DNA of 64,000 nt, from the NCBI RefSeq assembly GCF_014358015.1, contig NZ_JACONV010000004.1, forward strand, positions 186,001 through 250,000, given 5' to 3'. The position numbers and the translations under genes are program-made. The first letter of the stretch is position 1; each line of letters begins with the position of its first letter. The notes under the pieces were generated by a model. That model searched no databases and had not been told where the DNA came from. It worked only from the letters and a program-made list of their open reading frames with translations. Source of the stretch: Pseudomonas triticifolii. GTDB lineage: Bacteria; Pseudomonadota; Gammaproteobacteria; Pseudomonadales; Pseudomonadaceae. Positions 1-8,196 of this stretch are shown here, in pieces.

Positions 1-36
1 GTTGTAATACTTCGGCCACTTCCTGGAGAATCGAGC

Positions 37-621
37 ATGCGTTACGCGCTTGATCGTAAAGCCCAAACTCATCAGCGGATTGTCAAGGAAGCATCCGTAC
101 GTTTTCGCCGGGATGGCATTGGAGCAACGGGTCTGCAACCCTTGATGAAATCGCTGGGTCTGACCCACGGCGGTTTCTATGCTCACTTCAAGTCAAAAGA
201 TGATCTTGTCGAGCAGGCGTTAAGACAGTCTGTGGATGACGCCAAGGTGCTCACCCGCGAGTTGTTTGCCGGACAGAATGCGCTAAGCGAATTCATCGAC
301 CTCTACCTGTCCAGTCCCCATCGTGACGAGCCGGGAACGGGTTGCCCGTTACCGAACATGTGCGCTGAACTGGGTCAGATGGAGCGTCCCAGCCAACTGA
401 CGGACGAGATCACGCTTCATTTGCTGGAAACGTTCGAAAACGCACTGCAAAGCGAAGACTCCCAATCCAAAAGCATGCTGATTCTATCGAGTCTGGTGGG
501 GGCCTTGATGCTGTCGCGCAGCGTTCATGACCGGCAACTGTCAGATCACATTTTGAAGGTCACTCGAGACCATGTGAAGTTGCATACCTGCCAACAGGAC
601 AGTGCAGCAACGCTTCAATAA
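37..621 (+). CDS. TetR/AcrR family transcriptional regulator
   Basis: A 194-residue one-component repressor. The N-terminal helix-turn-helix lies at about residues 10-55 and ends in the typical recognition-helix pattern HGGFYAHFKSKDDL. The rest is the helical ligand-binding and dimerisation domain, which diverges too much to suggest a ligand. A GGAG lies about 10 nt before the ATG. Only 36 nt of upstream sequence is in the window, so any divergent target gene lies outside it. The family assignment is firm; the regulated pathway is unknown. Confidence 0.9.
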   Translation: MRYALDRKAQTHQRIVKEASVRFRRDGIGATGLQPLMKSLGLTHGGFYAHFKSKDDLVEQALRQSVDDAKVLTRELFAGQNALSEFIDLYLSSPHRDEPGTGCPLPNMCAELGQMERPSQLTDEITLHLLETFENALQSEDSQSKSMLILSSLVGALMLSRSVHDRQLSDHILKVTRDHVKLHTCQQDSAATLQ

Positions 622-664
622 CCGACGCTGTCGACCAGGGCGGTATTGATCAGCCAAGTACAAA

Positions 665-692
665 GAAAAAGCCGACACCTGTCGGCCTTTTC
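665..692. terminator. Bidirectional intrinsic terminator between the TetR gene and comEA-like gene
   Basis: A GCCGACA/TGTCGGC inverted repeat (671-677 and 680-686) is flanked by an A-run on the left and a T-run on the right. It can therefore end the plus-strand TetR transcript and the converging minus-strand ComEA-like transcript. Confidence 0.75.
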
Positions 693-713
693 TTGATTAA
701 TAAGCGTCCGTTA

Positions 714-1043
714 TCATTCGACTGAAAGTTTGTCTCGATTTTTTTCGAGAATGGATTTTCCGATGCCCTTCACCTCGATCAATTCATCAACCGATGTGAA
801 CTCTCCGTTACTTTCACGGTAGGCCACAATAGCATCGGCCTTGTTCTTGCCAATACCAGCCAGTTCCTTCTGTAGGGTTTCTGCATCGGCTTTATTGAGG
901 TTTATTCTGTCTGCATGTGCCGCGTGTACCGCCGCAGTCATGGGGGCTTGCACACTGCTCGGTGCGGCGGGCGCCGCTGTTACGGCAACCGACGCACTGG
1001 TCAACAAGGCAAACATCAAGGAGGAGAAAAAAGTGGTTCGCAT
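714..1043 (-). CDS. ComEA family helix-hairpin-helix DNA-binding protein
   Basis: A 109-residue secreted protein with an N-terminal signal peptide (residues 1 to about 24, ending VTAAPA) and a tandem helix-hairpin-helix domain at about 45-109. The sequence NLNKADAETL is followed by two GIGK turns, GIGKNKADAI and VKGIGKSILE. Related ComEA proteins bind incoming double-stranded DNA in the periplasm during natural transformation, but short versions are also common in non-competent bacteria. The internal ATG was chosen over an upstream in-frame start because it has a GGAG about 8 nt upstream and begins exactly at the signal peptide. It lies downstream of wbpM on the same strand. Confidence 0.85.
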   Translation of the reverse strand: MRTTFFSSLMFALLTSASVAVTAAPAAPSSVQAPMTAAVHAAHADRINLNKADAETLQKELAGIGKNKADAIVAYRESNGEFTSVDELIEVKGIGKSILEKNRDKLSVE

Positions 1044-1206
1044 AACTGACGCTCCATAAAAGTTTAAGGCAGCTTTCCGAAGCTGCGACTGAAACTTAGA
1101 CCAGCGCACGTCGTTATAAAAGTGGACGAGCGTTGCCAGTTATGTCGGGCAGCCTGTTCACGGGTTTATCACACTAAAAACTTACAGCAGGAAACACTTC
1201 ATCCTC

Positions 1207-3204
1207 TTAGGTTTCATTGCGGCGCTCCTGATACATCCAGTCAACTATGTCCCCTTCGGGCGTATAACCACTGACGGTTTCACGAAGTAACTGCCTGACA
1301 CTGGTGTAATCGTCCTGATCAACAGCATCCAGCAGGCGGGTCAGCCGCCCTTTCAATATTTCCCACGGCAGATAGTCTTCATTGGCACTCATGATCATTG
1401 GGTGCTCGGTCGCCACCACGTTGTCGCCAATCAGGAGTTCCTCATAAAGCTTTTCGCCTGGGCGCAAACCGGTGAACTCGATGGAAATATCACCATGCGG
1501 ATTCTTTTCCGAGCGAATGCTCAGGCCCGAAAGATGGATCATCTTCTCAGCCAGCTCAATGATCTTCACCGGCTCACCCATGTCCAGGACAAAAACGTCC
1601 CCACCATGGCCCATGGAGCCAGCCTGAATGACCAGTTGCGCTGCTTCCGGAATGGTCATGAAGTAACGGGTGATTTTCGGATGGGTCACCGTCAGCGGCC
1701 CACCCGTCTGGATCTGCTTGTGGAACAGAGGAATCACCGACCCCGATGAACCCAGCACATTGCCGAAGCGAACCATGGTGAAACGGGTCTTGTTAACCTG
1801 ATAGACATTGGCTTTGTCGCCAAAAATCACCGGCGCTGTCTCACGACTGAGAGCCTGCAATATAAGTTCGGCAAGGCGCTTGGTGCTGCCCATGACGTTA
1901 GTGGGGCGCACCGCCTTGTCTGTGGAGATCAGCACGAAGTTCGCAACACCTGCCTGCAAGGCTGCCTGCGCAGTGTTAAGGGTGCCAACGACATTGTTGA
2001 TGACGCCTTCAGCGATATTGTGCTCAACCATCGGTACATGCTTGTAGGCGGCCGCGTGGTAAACCGTATCAACCTTCCAGGCCTTCATGATCGTCAGCAA
2101 TTTAGGGTGATTGCGCACCGACCCCAGAATGGGCAGCAACTTGACGCTCAAGGATTCACGAGCGGCTCGCTGCTCAAGCTCGGACAGAATGCTGTAGAGG
2201 TTGAACTCACTGTGGTCGAGCAATAAAAGCTTGGTAGGACCCAGCAGCAGAATCTGACGGCACAGTTCGGAACCGATCGAGCCACCTGCGCCTGTCACCA
2301 GCACCGTCTTGCCCTTGATGCAATGCTCAAGCAGATTTTCGCGCGCAGGCACCGAGTCTCTTCCCAGCAAGTCGGCAATGTCCACTTCCTGCAGGTCATC
2401 CACCTTGACCCGACCGGCAGCCAGATCCATGAACCCCGGTACGCTTCGCACGTGCAACGGGAAGCCCTCGAGGAACCCCAATATTTCGCGACGTCGTCCT
2501 CGGGATGAAGACGGGATTGCCAACAGAATTTCCTGCGCGCCCGTGACATCGATCATGCGTTGTATGTGTTTTGGTTTGTAGACCTGAAGCCCGGAGATGA
2601 CCCGGTTTGAGATGGACTCGTCATCGTCGATAAAGGCGACCGGGTGCATCAATCGTCCCATCCGCAGTGCCGCGACCAGTTGGTTGCCCGCAGCACCCGC
2701 GCCGTAAATGGCGACCTTTTGCAAACCGTTGTCCCTTTTGGCGAACGGGACATGCTGCGCCGCCGAAAACCAGTCACCCAGAAAGTATTGCCGCATGGCC
2801 AGGCGCAGACCGCCGATCATGACCATGCTCAGCCACCAGTAATTGAAGATGACCGAACGGGGTACCAATTGCTGATGGTTGCTATAGACGTAAACCATGC
2901 AGCCGAGAATCAGGGAAGAAAGCGTGACCGCCTTGATGATCGCGATGAGCGCGTCATTACCGAAGTAGCGCATGACCGCACGGTACATGCCGAAGCGGAT
3001 GAATAGCGGAATGGCGGCAAGCGGGGCGCTGATGAAAAGCCAGGTGTGCTTTTCCAGCGGGTTGATCAGATCATCGATCCCGAGACGAACGATAAAGGAC
3101 ATCCACAGGGCGAGCCACACCAGCAGAACGTCAGCAGCAACCTGGATTATTCGCTTTTTGCGGCGTGGCAACGCCAGCAGAACATCGCGTAACCTGCTCA
3201 TCAA
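1207..3204 (-). CDS. wbpM: Nucleoside-diphosphate-sugar 4,6-dehydratase, WbpM/CapD family
   Basis: A 665-residue inner-membrane sugar-nucleotide dehydratase. WbpM-type enzymes convert UDP-GlcNAc to the 4-keto-6-deoxy sugar used for B-band O-antigen. Several transmembrane helices occupy about residues 10-130. A first Rossmann fold has GAGAAGNQL (about 168-176), and a second, catalytic one has VTGAGGSIGSEL (about 304-315). The family's modified active-site region is visible at STDKAVRPTNVMGSTKRLAE. The length matches P. aeruginosa WbpM. It follows wbpL by 95 nt and marks the far end of the O-antigen locus, as in P. aeruginosa. Confidence 0.92.
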   Translation of the reverse strand: MMSRLRDVLLALPRRKKRIIQVAADVLLVWLALWMSFIVRLGIDDLINPLEKHTWLFISAPLAAIPLFIRFGMYRAVMRYFGNDALIAIIKAVTLSSLILGCMVYVYSNHQQLVPRSVIFNYWWLSMVMIGGLRLAMRQYFLGDWFSAAQHVPFAKRDNGLQKVAIYGAGAAGNQLVAALRMGRLMHPVAFIDDDESISNRVISGLQVYKPKHIQRMIDVTGAQEILLAIPSSSRGRRREILGFLEGFPLHVRSVPGFMDLAAGRVKVDDLQEVDIADLLGRDSVPARENLLEHCIKGKTVLVTGAGGSIGSELCRQILLLGPTKLLLLDHSEFNLYSILSELEQRAARESLSVKLLPILGSVRNHPKLLTIMKAWKVDTVYHAAAYKHVPMVEHNIAEGVINNVVGTLNTAQAALQAGVANFVLISTDKAVRPTNVMGSTKRLAELILQALSRETAPVIFGDKANVYQVNKTRFTMVRFGNVLGSSGSVIPLFHKQIQTGGPLTVTHPKITRYFMTIPEAAQLVIQAGSMGHGGDVFVLDMGEPVKIIELAEKMIHLSGLSIRSEKNPHGDISIEFTGLRPGEKLYEELLIGDNVVATEHPMIMSANEDYLPWEILKGRLTRLLDAVDQDDYTSVRQLLRETVSGYTPEGDIVDWMYQERRNET

Positions 3205-3299
3205 TTCGTGATAGCTCCTCTGCCCTGGCTATGGATCAGCACCGAAATTCGGTCTCTGTGTAGCGTTTCACGGTATAGGACAACTCATAGTACATTTCG

Positions 3300-4316
3300 T
3301 TAACTGCGCTCGGGCTGACCGGCGTTGAATCGCAATGCAATTATCACCAGCGGCGCATAAGCCACAGTGACCCAGGTCATGCCGTCTCCCCCCATCAACG
3401 CCACCCACAGGGCAATGGGGAGCAGCCAGACGACGTTGATAAGACCAACCGCCAGCGTTACGGGAAGATGCCTGCCGTAGCGGCGTGACGCGAACTGATA
3501 GGCGTGGCTGCGATGAGCCTCATAGACCTTGTCGCCACGAAAGAGACGACGCAGCAGTGTCACGGTCGCATCGACCACAAACACGCCCAGCAGAATCAAC
3601 CAGACCCAGAATAGCTGAGGCGCCGACCAGGAACCCTGAACAGAAAGTATTCCGAGCACGATGCCGAGAAATCCGCTGCCGGCGTCGCCCATGAATATCC
3701 GTGCTGGCGGGAAATTCCAGTACAGAAATCCGACGACCGACGCAGCCAGGAGCAATGGCCCCCATAACAATTCATTAAAGCCGCCCAAGGCGTAGACAAG
3801 GCTGATGCCGCCACACACGGTAACTGCCTCGACACTCGCGATCCCGTCAATGCCATCCATGAAGTTATACAGATTGAGCATCCAGACCAGGTAGAAGACA
3901 GCCAGAACATGGCCAACCACGCCCAGATCGACGGTCATGCCCATCAGACTGATCGGTGCCAGTCCACCCGACCACAGTATTGCCCAGACAGCTGCCGCGA
4001 AGTGCCCCAGCAGGCGCCAGCGCGCAGCAATGTGACCATGATCGTCCATGAAACCGATAATCGCCACCAGACCACCTGCTCCAATCAGAGCGATCAACGC
4101 ATTCATGGATATCAGGCCTATCTGCGACAAGGCAACCAAGGCCACTACAAACGCTATTACGATCGAAACGCCACCGCCCCTTGGGGTCGGAACGGAATGT
4201 GAGCTACGGGCATTAGGCACGTCCATAAGACTTCTGGACAGCGCATACCTGCGAAGCAGGCCCGTCAAAAACAGCGAAAGAAAAACAATGGTCGCGATCG
4301 ATAGCCACTCAAGCAT
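3300..4316 (-). CDS. wbpL: Undecaprenyl-phosphate sugar-1-phosphate transferase, WbpL/WecA family
   Basis: A 338-residue polytopic membrane enzyme of the MraY/WecA superfamily. It starts O-antigen assembly by moving a sugar-1-phosphate from a UDP-sugar to undecaprenyl phosphate. Diagnostic aspartate motifs are present: FMDDHGHIAARWRLLGH, NLYNFMDGIDGIA and MGDAGSGFLG. About ten hydrophobic segments span the protein. The start overlaps the end of the upstream epimerase gene by 8 nt, so the two are translationally coupled. In P. aeruginosa WbpL starts both A-band and B-band LPS, which fits its retention here while most of the cluster is absent. Confidence 0.92.
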   Translation of the reverse strand: MLEWLSIATIVFLSLFLTGLLRRYALSRSLMDVPNARSSHSVPTPRGGGVSIVIAFVVALVALSQIGLISMNALIALIGAGGLVAIIGFMDDHGHIAARWRLLGHFAAAVWAILWSGGLAPISLMGMTVDLGVVGHVLAVFYLVWMLNLYNFMDGIDGIASVEAVTVCGGISLVYALGGFNELLWGPLLLAASVVGFLYWNFPPARIFMGDAGSGFLGIVLGILSVQGSWSAPQLFWVWLILLGVFVVDATVTLLRRLFRGDKVYEAHRSHAYQFASRRYGRHLPVTLAVGLINVVWLLPIALWVALMGGDGMTWVTVAYAPLVIIALRFNAGQPERS

Positions 4317-5304
4317 GGGGGTGTTCCAGATAGTACCGGGCAGTTTCTTTCATCGCGTCTTCGAACTTGAGGGGAGGAACCCAATCGAGCAGGGTACAGG
4401 TTTTGTCGATATCGACCTGAAGAGAGCCGCACAGGCGCTCGGAAAAGCCCTTTTTTCCGAGCACGGCAGCGGCAACGTGCAAAGCCTTCGTCGGAACAGG
4501 CACCAAACGTACAGGCTTGCCCAGCGCACTGCCCATCTGCCTCAAGAGCTGCGTGGTGGAAACATCGTGCCCATCGCTGACCAGAAACGTCTGATCGGCA
4601 GCAGCAGGATGACTGATGCAGGTCGCGATGAGATCCACCAGATTGCCCAGCGAGACCAGGCTTCGACGATTATTGATTGCCCCCAGCGGCAACGGCACGC
4701 CCTTGGCCAGCCAGCGCATCATGTTCAGGAAATTGGCCTTCACGCCTGGCCCGTAGACCAGAACCGGGCGAATAATCACTACCTCCATCCCGGTACGCGT
4801 AGCCAGCTCACGCAGACCCTGTTCAGCCTGATGTTTGGACACGCCGTAAGGATCGTCGGGATGACAGACGTCGTCAGCGCGGAATGGGCGGCCCGAAACG
4901 GTTGACTCGCCGTTGACCTTGATCGAACTGAGAAAAATGAAACGCCTGACGCCTGCTGCCGCTGCCTGCTCGGCAAGATTGAGCGTTGCAGCCACGTTGG
5001 TACGAAAGTATTCCTGGTCGGACGCTGCGGCCGAATCGTTCAACACATGAACCCGGGCAGCACAATGAATGACGGCATCAGCCCCCGCCACAAATGAAGC
5101 CCATTGATTATCCGGGGCGAGCGACCCAATCGTTATCGTGTCGATACGGTCGCTGCAGGGTTTATACGTTCCCCGAACTGCTACTCGCACGTGCGCGGCA
5201 GTGTGTTCGATCAGATGACGAACGACCGCACCGCCAATGAAGCCCGTTGCACCTGTTATCGCAACCCACGCAGCCTCATCAGCCATGTCACAACGCCTGT
5301 TCAA
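4309..5304 (-). CDS. NAD-dependent epimerase/dehydratase of the O-antigen locus
   Basis: A 331-residue extended SDR of the nucleotide-sugar epimerase type (WbpK/WbpV/GalE-like). The N-terminal NAD motif GATGFIGGAV is at about residues 17-26, the catalytic YGVSKHQAEQ (YxxxK) is mid-protein and an FLSSIKVNGES strand precedes it. The substrate is not readable from sequence; a UDP-HexNAc 4-epimerase or a 6-deoxyhexosyl reductase is likely from its wbpL/wbpM neighbours. The start could be the first ATG or MADEAAWVA seven codons in. Confidence 0.85.
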   Translation of the reverse strand: MNRRCDMADEAAWVAITGATGFIGGAVVRHLIEHTAAHVRVAVRGTYKPCSDRIDTITIGSLAPDNQWASFVAGADAVIHCAARVHVLNDSAAASDQEYFRTNVAATLNLAEQAAAAGVRRFIFLSSIKVNGESTVSGRPFRADDVCHPDDPYGVSKHQAEQGLRELATRTGMEVVIIRPVLVYGPGVKANFLNMMRWLAKGVPLPLGAINNRRSLVSLGNLVDLIATCISHPAAADQTFLVSDGHDVSTTQLLRQMGSALGKPVRLVPVPTKALHVAAAVLGKKGFSERLCGSLQVDIDKTCTLLDWVPPLKFEDAMKETARYYLEHPHA

Positions 5305-5482
5305 AGCGTGTGAATATTACTTGGATGAGGCAATTTAGCAACCGTGATGACAGTCTGGTCTTCGAGTCCTCGCGGCGGTAAACAGCAAAGAGGGCATTTA
5401 TAACCGCCAGCTTCGGACTACGCGCCTTGAACAGATGGGTAAGTTACATGAACCGATACAGGCTCGCCTTATCATTGCGCAC

Positions 5483-6925
5483 TCAAGGAATAAGCAGTTT
5501 TAACGGGCGTTTTTCCAGCGAATATTTGCGTTGCAGCAAATGGCCAAGTGATCTCTTTGCGGTTGCGTCACCATGAACCAGACGTATCTGGGCAGGCCAT
5601 TGCTGCATACCCGTCACAAACCCCACCAGACCTGCCTGATCGGCGTGTGCCGAATATCCATTTACCGTTGAGACACCTGCACGGATATCAAAACGCTGTC
5701 GATCGAGTTCAACGTACCCGCCCTGCGAACCATGCGCCTGAATCGCAGCACCTGGCGTACCCTTGGCCTGATAACCGACAAACAGAACGTTATGGCGGGT
5801 GTCACCCAGCATGGCCTTGAGGTAGTTGACGATACGGCCTCCTGCGCACATGCCGTTGCCGGCAATAACGATAGCCGGGCGTGCGGTGCTGGCCAGATAG
5901 TTGATTGTCTGCAGGTGCTGGCTGTGTGTATCGATCGTGACCAGTTGGGAAAAGCTCAGAGGCGCTCTGCCTTGACCCAGACGCTCCCGGGCATCTTCAT
6001 CCCAATAATCGGCGAACGACTGGTACACCTTGGTAAATCTGCTGGCCAGTGGCGAATCGAGGATGATCGGCAATTGCGGCCAGTCCACGGCTGCCGCCTC
6101 GCCGCTCAGTGGATCGACAGTGCTGTTGACCCGGCCACCACCTGACAACGACTTGCGACGAAGGATATCCTCCAGCTCATATAGCAACTCTTGAGTGCGC
6201 CCGATACTGAACGCAGGAATCAGCACCGTACCGTTATCTTCCAGCGCCTTATCGATGAGCGCTTCGAGACGCTGCTGCCGGGTGCTTCGATCCTCGTGAA
6301 GACGATCGCCGTAGGTACTTTCCAGCACCAGGATATCGGCGCACTCGGGCGATTCGGGAGCAGGCAGCATCGGGGTATGGGATGCGCCAAGGTCGCCTGA
6401 AAACACCACGCGCTGCGAGCGGCTCTCCAGCGGATAGGTCAGGTCACATTCAATGTATGCCGACCCGAGGATATGACCGGCGCGCTGCAGACGCACCTTG
6501 CAGTGCAACGACTCTGTGGTCACCAGATCGAACCAGGTATTGAAAGGCAATGCGATGATGCGCTTGCCAATGGCTTCCAGTTGACGATCAACCCGTGCCG
6601 CGTCATGACCGGACTCCAGCTTCAGAATGTCTTCCATAACCAGCGGCAACAAGTGGGCACTGGGTTCGCTGCACAGTATCGGCCCCTTGTACCCACTGGC
6701 CAGCAACTCAGGAATACGCCCCACATGATCGTTGTGCACATGAGTGATTAATAGCGCATTGATGTCCGCCGGGGAAAACCCAAACGCCTCAACGCCATCG
6801 CGCTCCTTGACTTGTGTGGACCCACAATCAATCAACAGACTGTTTAAAGCGTCCATGCAGAGCTGATGGCAGGAGCCTGTTACGGTCTCGACGGCACCAT
6901 GGTGTATGAGTTGCGGATAAGACAT
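5483..6925 (-). CDS. MBL-fold / beta-CASP RNA-processing nuclease
   Basis: A 480-residue metallo-beta-lactamase plus beta-CASP protein, related to the CPSF73/Ysh1 and RNase J group. The zinc-binding signature THVHNDHVG (H62, H64, D66, H67) is intact. VFSGDLG supplies a further metal ligand. The beta-CASP motifs are GNGMCAGGRIVNYL and NGYSAHADQ. It probably acts on RNA in the cytoplasm; exo- versus endonuclease activity cannot be decided here. It sits alone, preceded by a 400-bp AT-rich gap, in the stretch where O-antigen genes lie in P. aeruginosa. Confidence 0.88.
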   Translation of the reverse strand: MSYPQLIHHGAVETVTGSCHQLCMDALNSLLIDCGSTQVKERDGVEAFGFSPADINALLITHVHNDHVGRIPELLASGYKGPILCSEPSAHLLPLVMEDILKLESGHDAARVDRQLEAIGKRIIALPFNTWFDLVTTESLHCKVRLQRAGHILGSAYIECDLTYPLESRSQRVVFSGDLGASHTPMLPAPESPECADILVLESTYGDRLHEDRSTRQQRLEALIDKALEDNGTVLIPAFSIGRTQELLYELEDILRRKSLSGGGRVNSTVDPLSGEAAAVDWPQLPIILDSPLASRFTKVYQSFADYWDEDARERLGQGRAPLSFSQLVTIDTHSQHLQTINYLASTARPAIVIAGNGMCAGGRIVNYLKAMLGDTRHNVLFVGYQAKGTPGAAIQAHGSQGGYVELDRQRFDIRAGVSTVNGYSAHADQAGLVGFVTGMQQWPAQIRLVHGDATAKRSLGHLLQRKYSLEKRPLKLLIP

Positions 6926-7328
6926 TCAACTACCTTTAATGTAAAGACCAGACGCGGTGCCCAGTGCGCACTCACGCAATAAGCCGGGGTATTCTGCACT
7001 TGAATACCGGGCTTTCAAGTCTTGACATAAAGGATCAAAGCCCAATAAAAACCAGCGTTAATCAGGCTAAATACAGATGAGCCTTACAAACACTACACCA
7101 CCCATCGTTACATATAAACTTCCTACAACACCGAGGAAATATCAAACCTTATAAGTTGAATATTCTTACAACAATATCAGCACGTTTGAATGAGCACACG
7201 CGTGCTTAACCCTCCGGATTGAAACCGTCAGAGCGCGCTGAAACGAACAGAAAACGTTTTGAAGGTAGCGAGGGTACGCAGGAGAAGAGGCACTTCAGGC
7301 AGCCGGACCTGCATCCGGCGACGCCTGT
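6926..7328. other. AT-rich intergenic region without a recognisable gene
   Basis: About 400 bp, visibly poorer in G+C than its surroundings from about 7020 to 7200. No ORF has a credible start and family. An imperfect hairpin (6982-7013, arms AGCC...GGTATTC and GAATACC...GGCT) lies just upstream of the nuclease gene. A plus-strand promoter-like pair, TTGACA (7022-7027), 17 nt, ATAAAA (7045-7050), has no gene downstream. The minus-strand promoter of the nuclease gene must lie here but is not obvious. The composition suggests the scar of a replaced or deleted cluster. Confidence 0.5.
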
Positions 7329-7580
7329 TTATTCGGTCTTGATGGATCGGGTGTATGGCGTACGTTTTTTACGGAAACTGGCAAGCCACGCCAGAAACGG
7401 ACCGATCAGCATCCCCACCAGAAGCGCAAGGACGACAGGTACAGCAAAGGGGAGCGCCGGCGCTGACCAGCCAAAGAAGACCAGCGCGACGGTTTGCTGG
7501 TTTTCAAGCACAAAGACTGTGGTCGCCAACACGACAAACAGCACAATGGCGATGACAACGACTCGTTTAAAAATACGCAT
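7329..7580 (-). CDS. LapA-domain (DUF1049) inner-membrane protein
   Basis: An 83-residue protein with two transmembrane helices (about residues 6-25 and 42-68) separated by a short FFGWSAPALPFAVP turn, and a basic C-terminal tail (FRKKRTPYT). This is the layout of LapA/YciS-type LPS assembly proteins, which tune LpxC proteolysis with LapB in enterobacteria. No lapB is in the window. It lies 24 nt downstream of ihfB on the same strand, a common neighbourhood (rpsA-ihfB-lapA) in gammaproteobacteria. Confidence 0.85.
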   Translation of the reverse strand: MRIFKRVVVIAIVLFVVLATTVFVLENQQTVALVFFGWSAPALPFAVPVVLALLVGMLIGPFLAWLASFRKKRTPYTRSIKTE

Positions 7581-7604
7581 CAGATGATCCTTTGTTTGGC
7601 GACC

Positions 7605-7901
7605 TCAGAGGCCCTCTTCTTCATCTTCATTCACCCGATCCCTCAGCTCCTTGCCCGGCTTGAAGTGGGGAACGAATTTACCGTCCAGGCTGACAGACTG
7701 GCCTGTTTTGGGATTACGGCCTACGCGCGGTGCGCGGTAATGCAGAGAGAAGCTGCCAAACCCACGAATTTCGATACGGTCGCCCGTTGCGAGGCACTGC
7801 GACATCTGTTCAAGCATGGTCTTGATAGCCAACTCGACATCCTTGGATGAGAGCAGCCCTTGATGGGTGACAATTCGTTCGATCAACTCCGACTTCGTCA
7901 T
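7605..7901 (-). CDS. ihfB: Integration host factor beta subunit
   Basis: A 98-residue HU/IHF family protein that pairs with IhfA to bend DNA by about 160 degrees in recombination, replication and sigma-54 promoter activation. The beta-arm motif [10 protein letters not shown] and the DNA-clamp residues before it are intact, and the N-terminus [10 protein letters not shown] is typical of IhfB. It lies downstream of rpsA as in other gammaproteobacteria. An rpsA terminator precedes it, so it probably has its own promoter. A strong AGAAGGG ribosome site lies before the ATG. Confidence 0.97.
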   Translation of the reverse strand: MTKSELIERIVTHQGLLSSKDVELAIKTMLEQMSQCLATGDRIEIRGFGSFSLHYRAPRVGRNPKTGQSVSLDGKFVPHFKPGKELRDRVNEDEEEGL

Positions 7902-8152
7902 ATTTTTCCCTTCTTTTTCAAGCAGCTAGGTCAGCGCTCCGAAGGTTTTAGCATGGTCGGATGAATTTGAACAGCCCATCTCTTGACTTATGTGAAGCGG
8001 TGTCAATGGCTCATGAACGCATGACGAGTGCATGACAACCTGACAGGCAGACAAGGGGATTGACGAGAAGGCAAGAAGGACGTGGCCTGAGAGGCCGCTA
8101 GAGGCGTTTTCCGGGTTCAGCCGTGGGCTGGAAAGGCTCAAAAAAAAGACGT

Positions 8153-8181
8153 AAAAAAGGGCGACCGAAGTCGCCCTTTTT
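8153..8181. terminator. Intrinsic terminator after rpsA
   Basis: A perfect 7-bp stem GGGCGAC (8159-8165) and GTCGCCC (8170-8176) with a CGAA loop, flanked by runs of A and T on either side. It is a strong minus-strand terminator for rpsA and would also work on the plus strand. Confidence 0.9.
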
Positions 8182-8196
8182 ATGGTCAAGCAGAAC

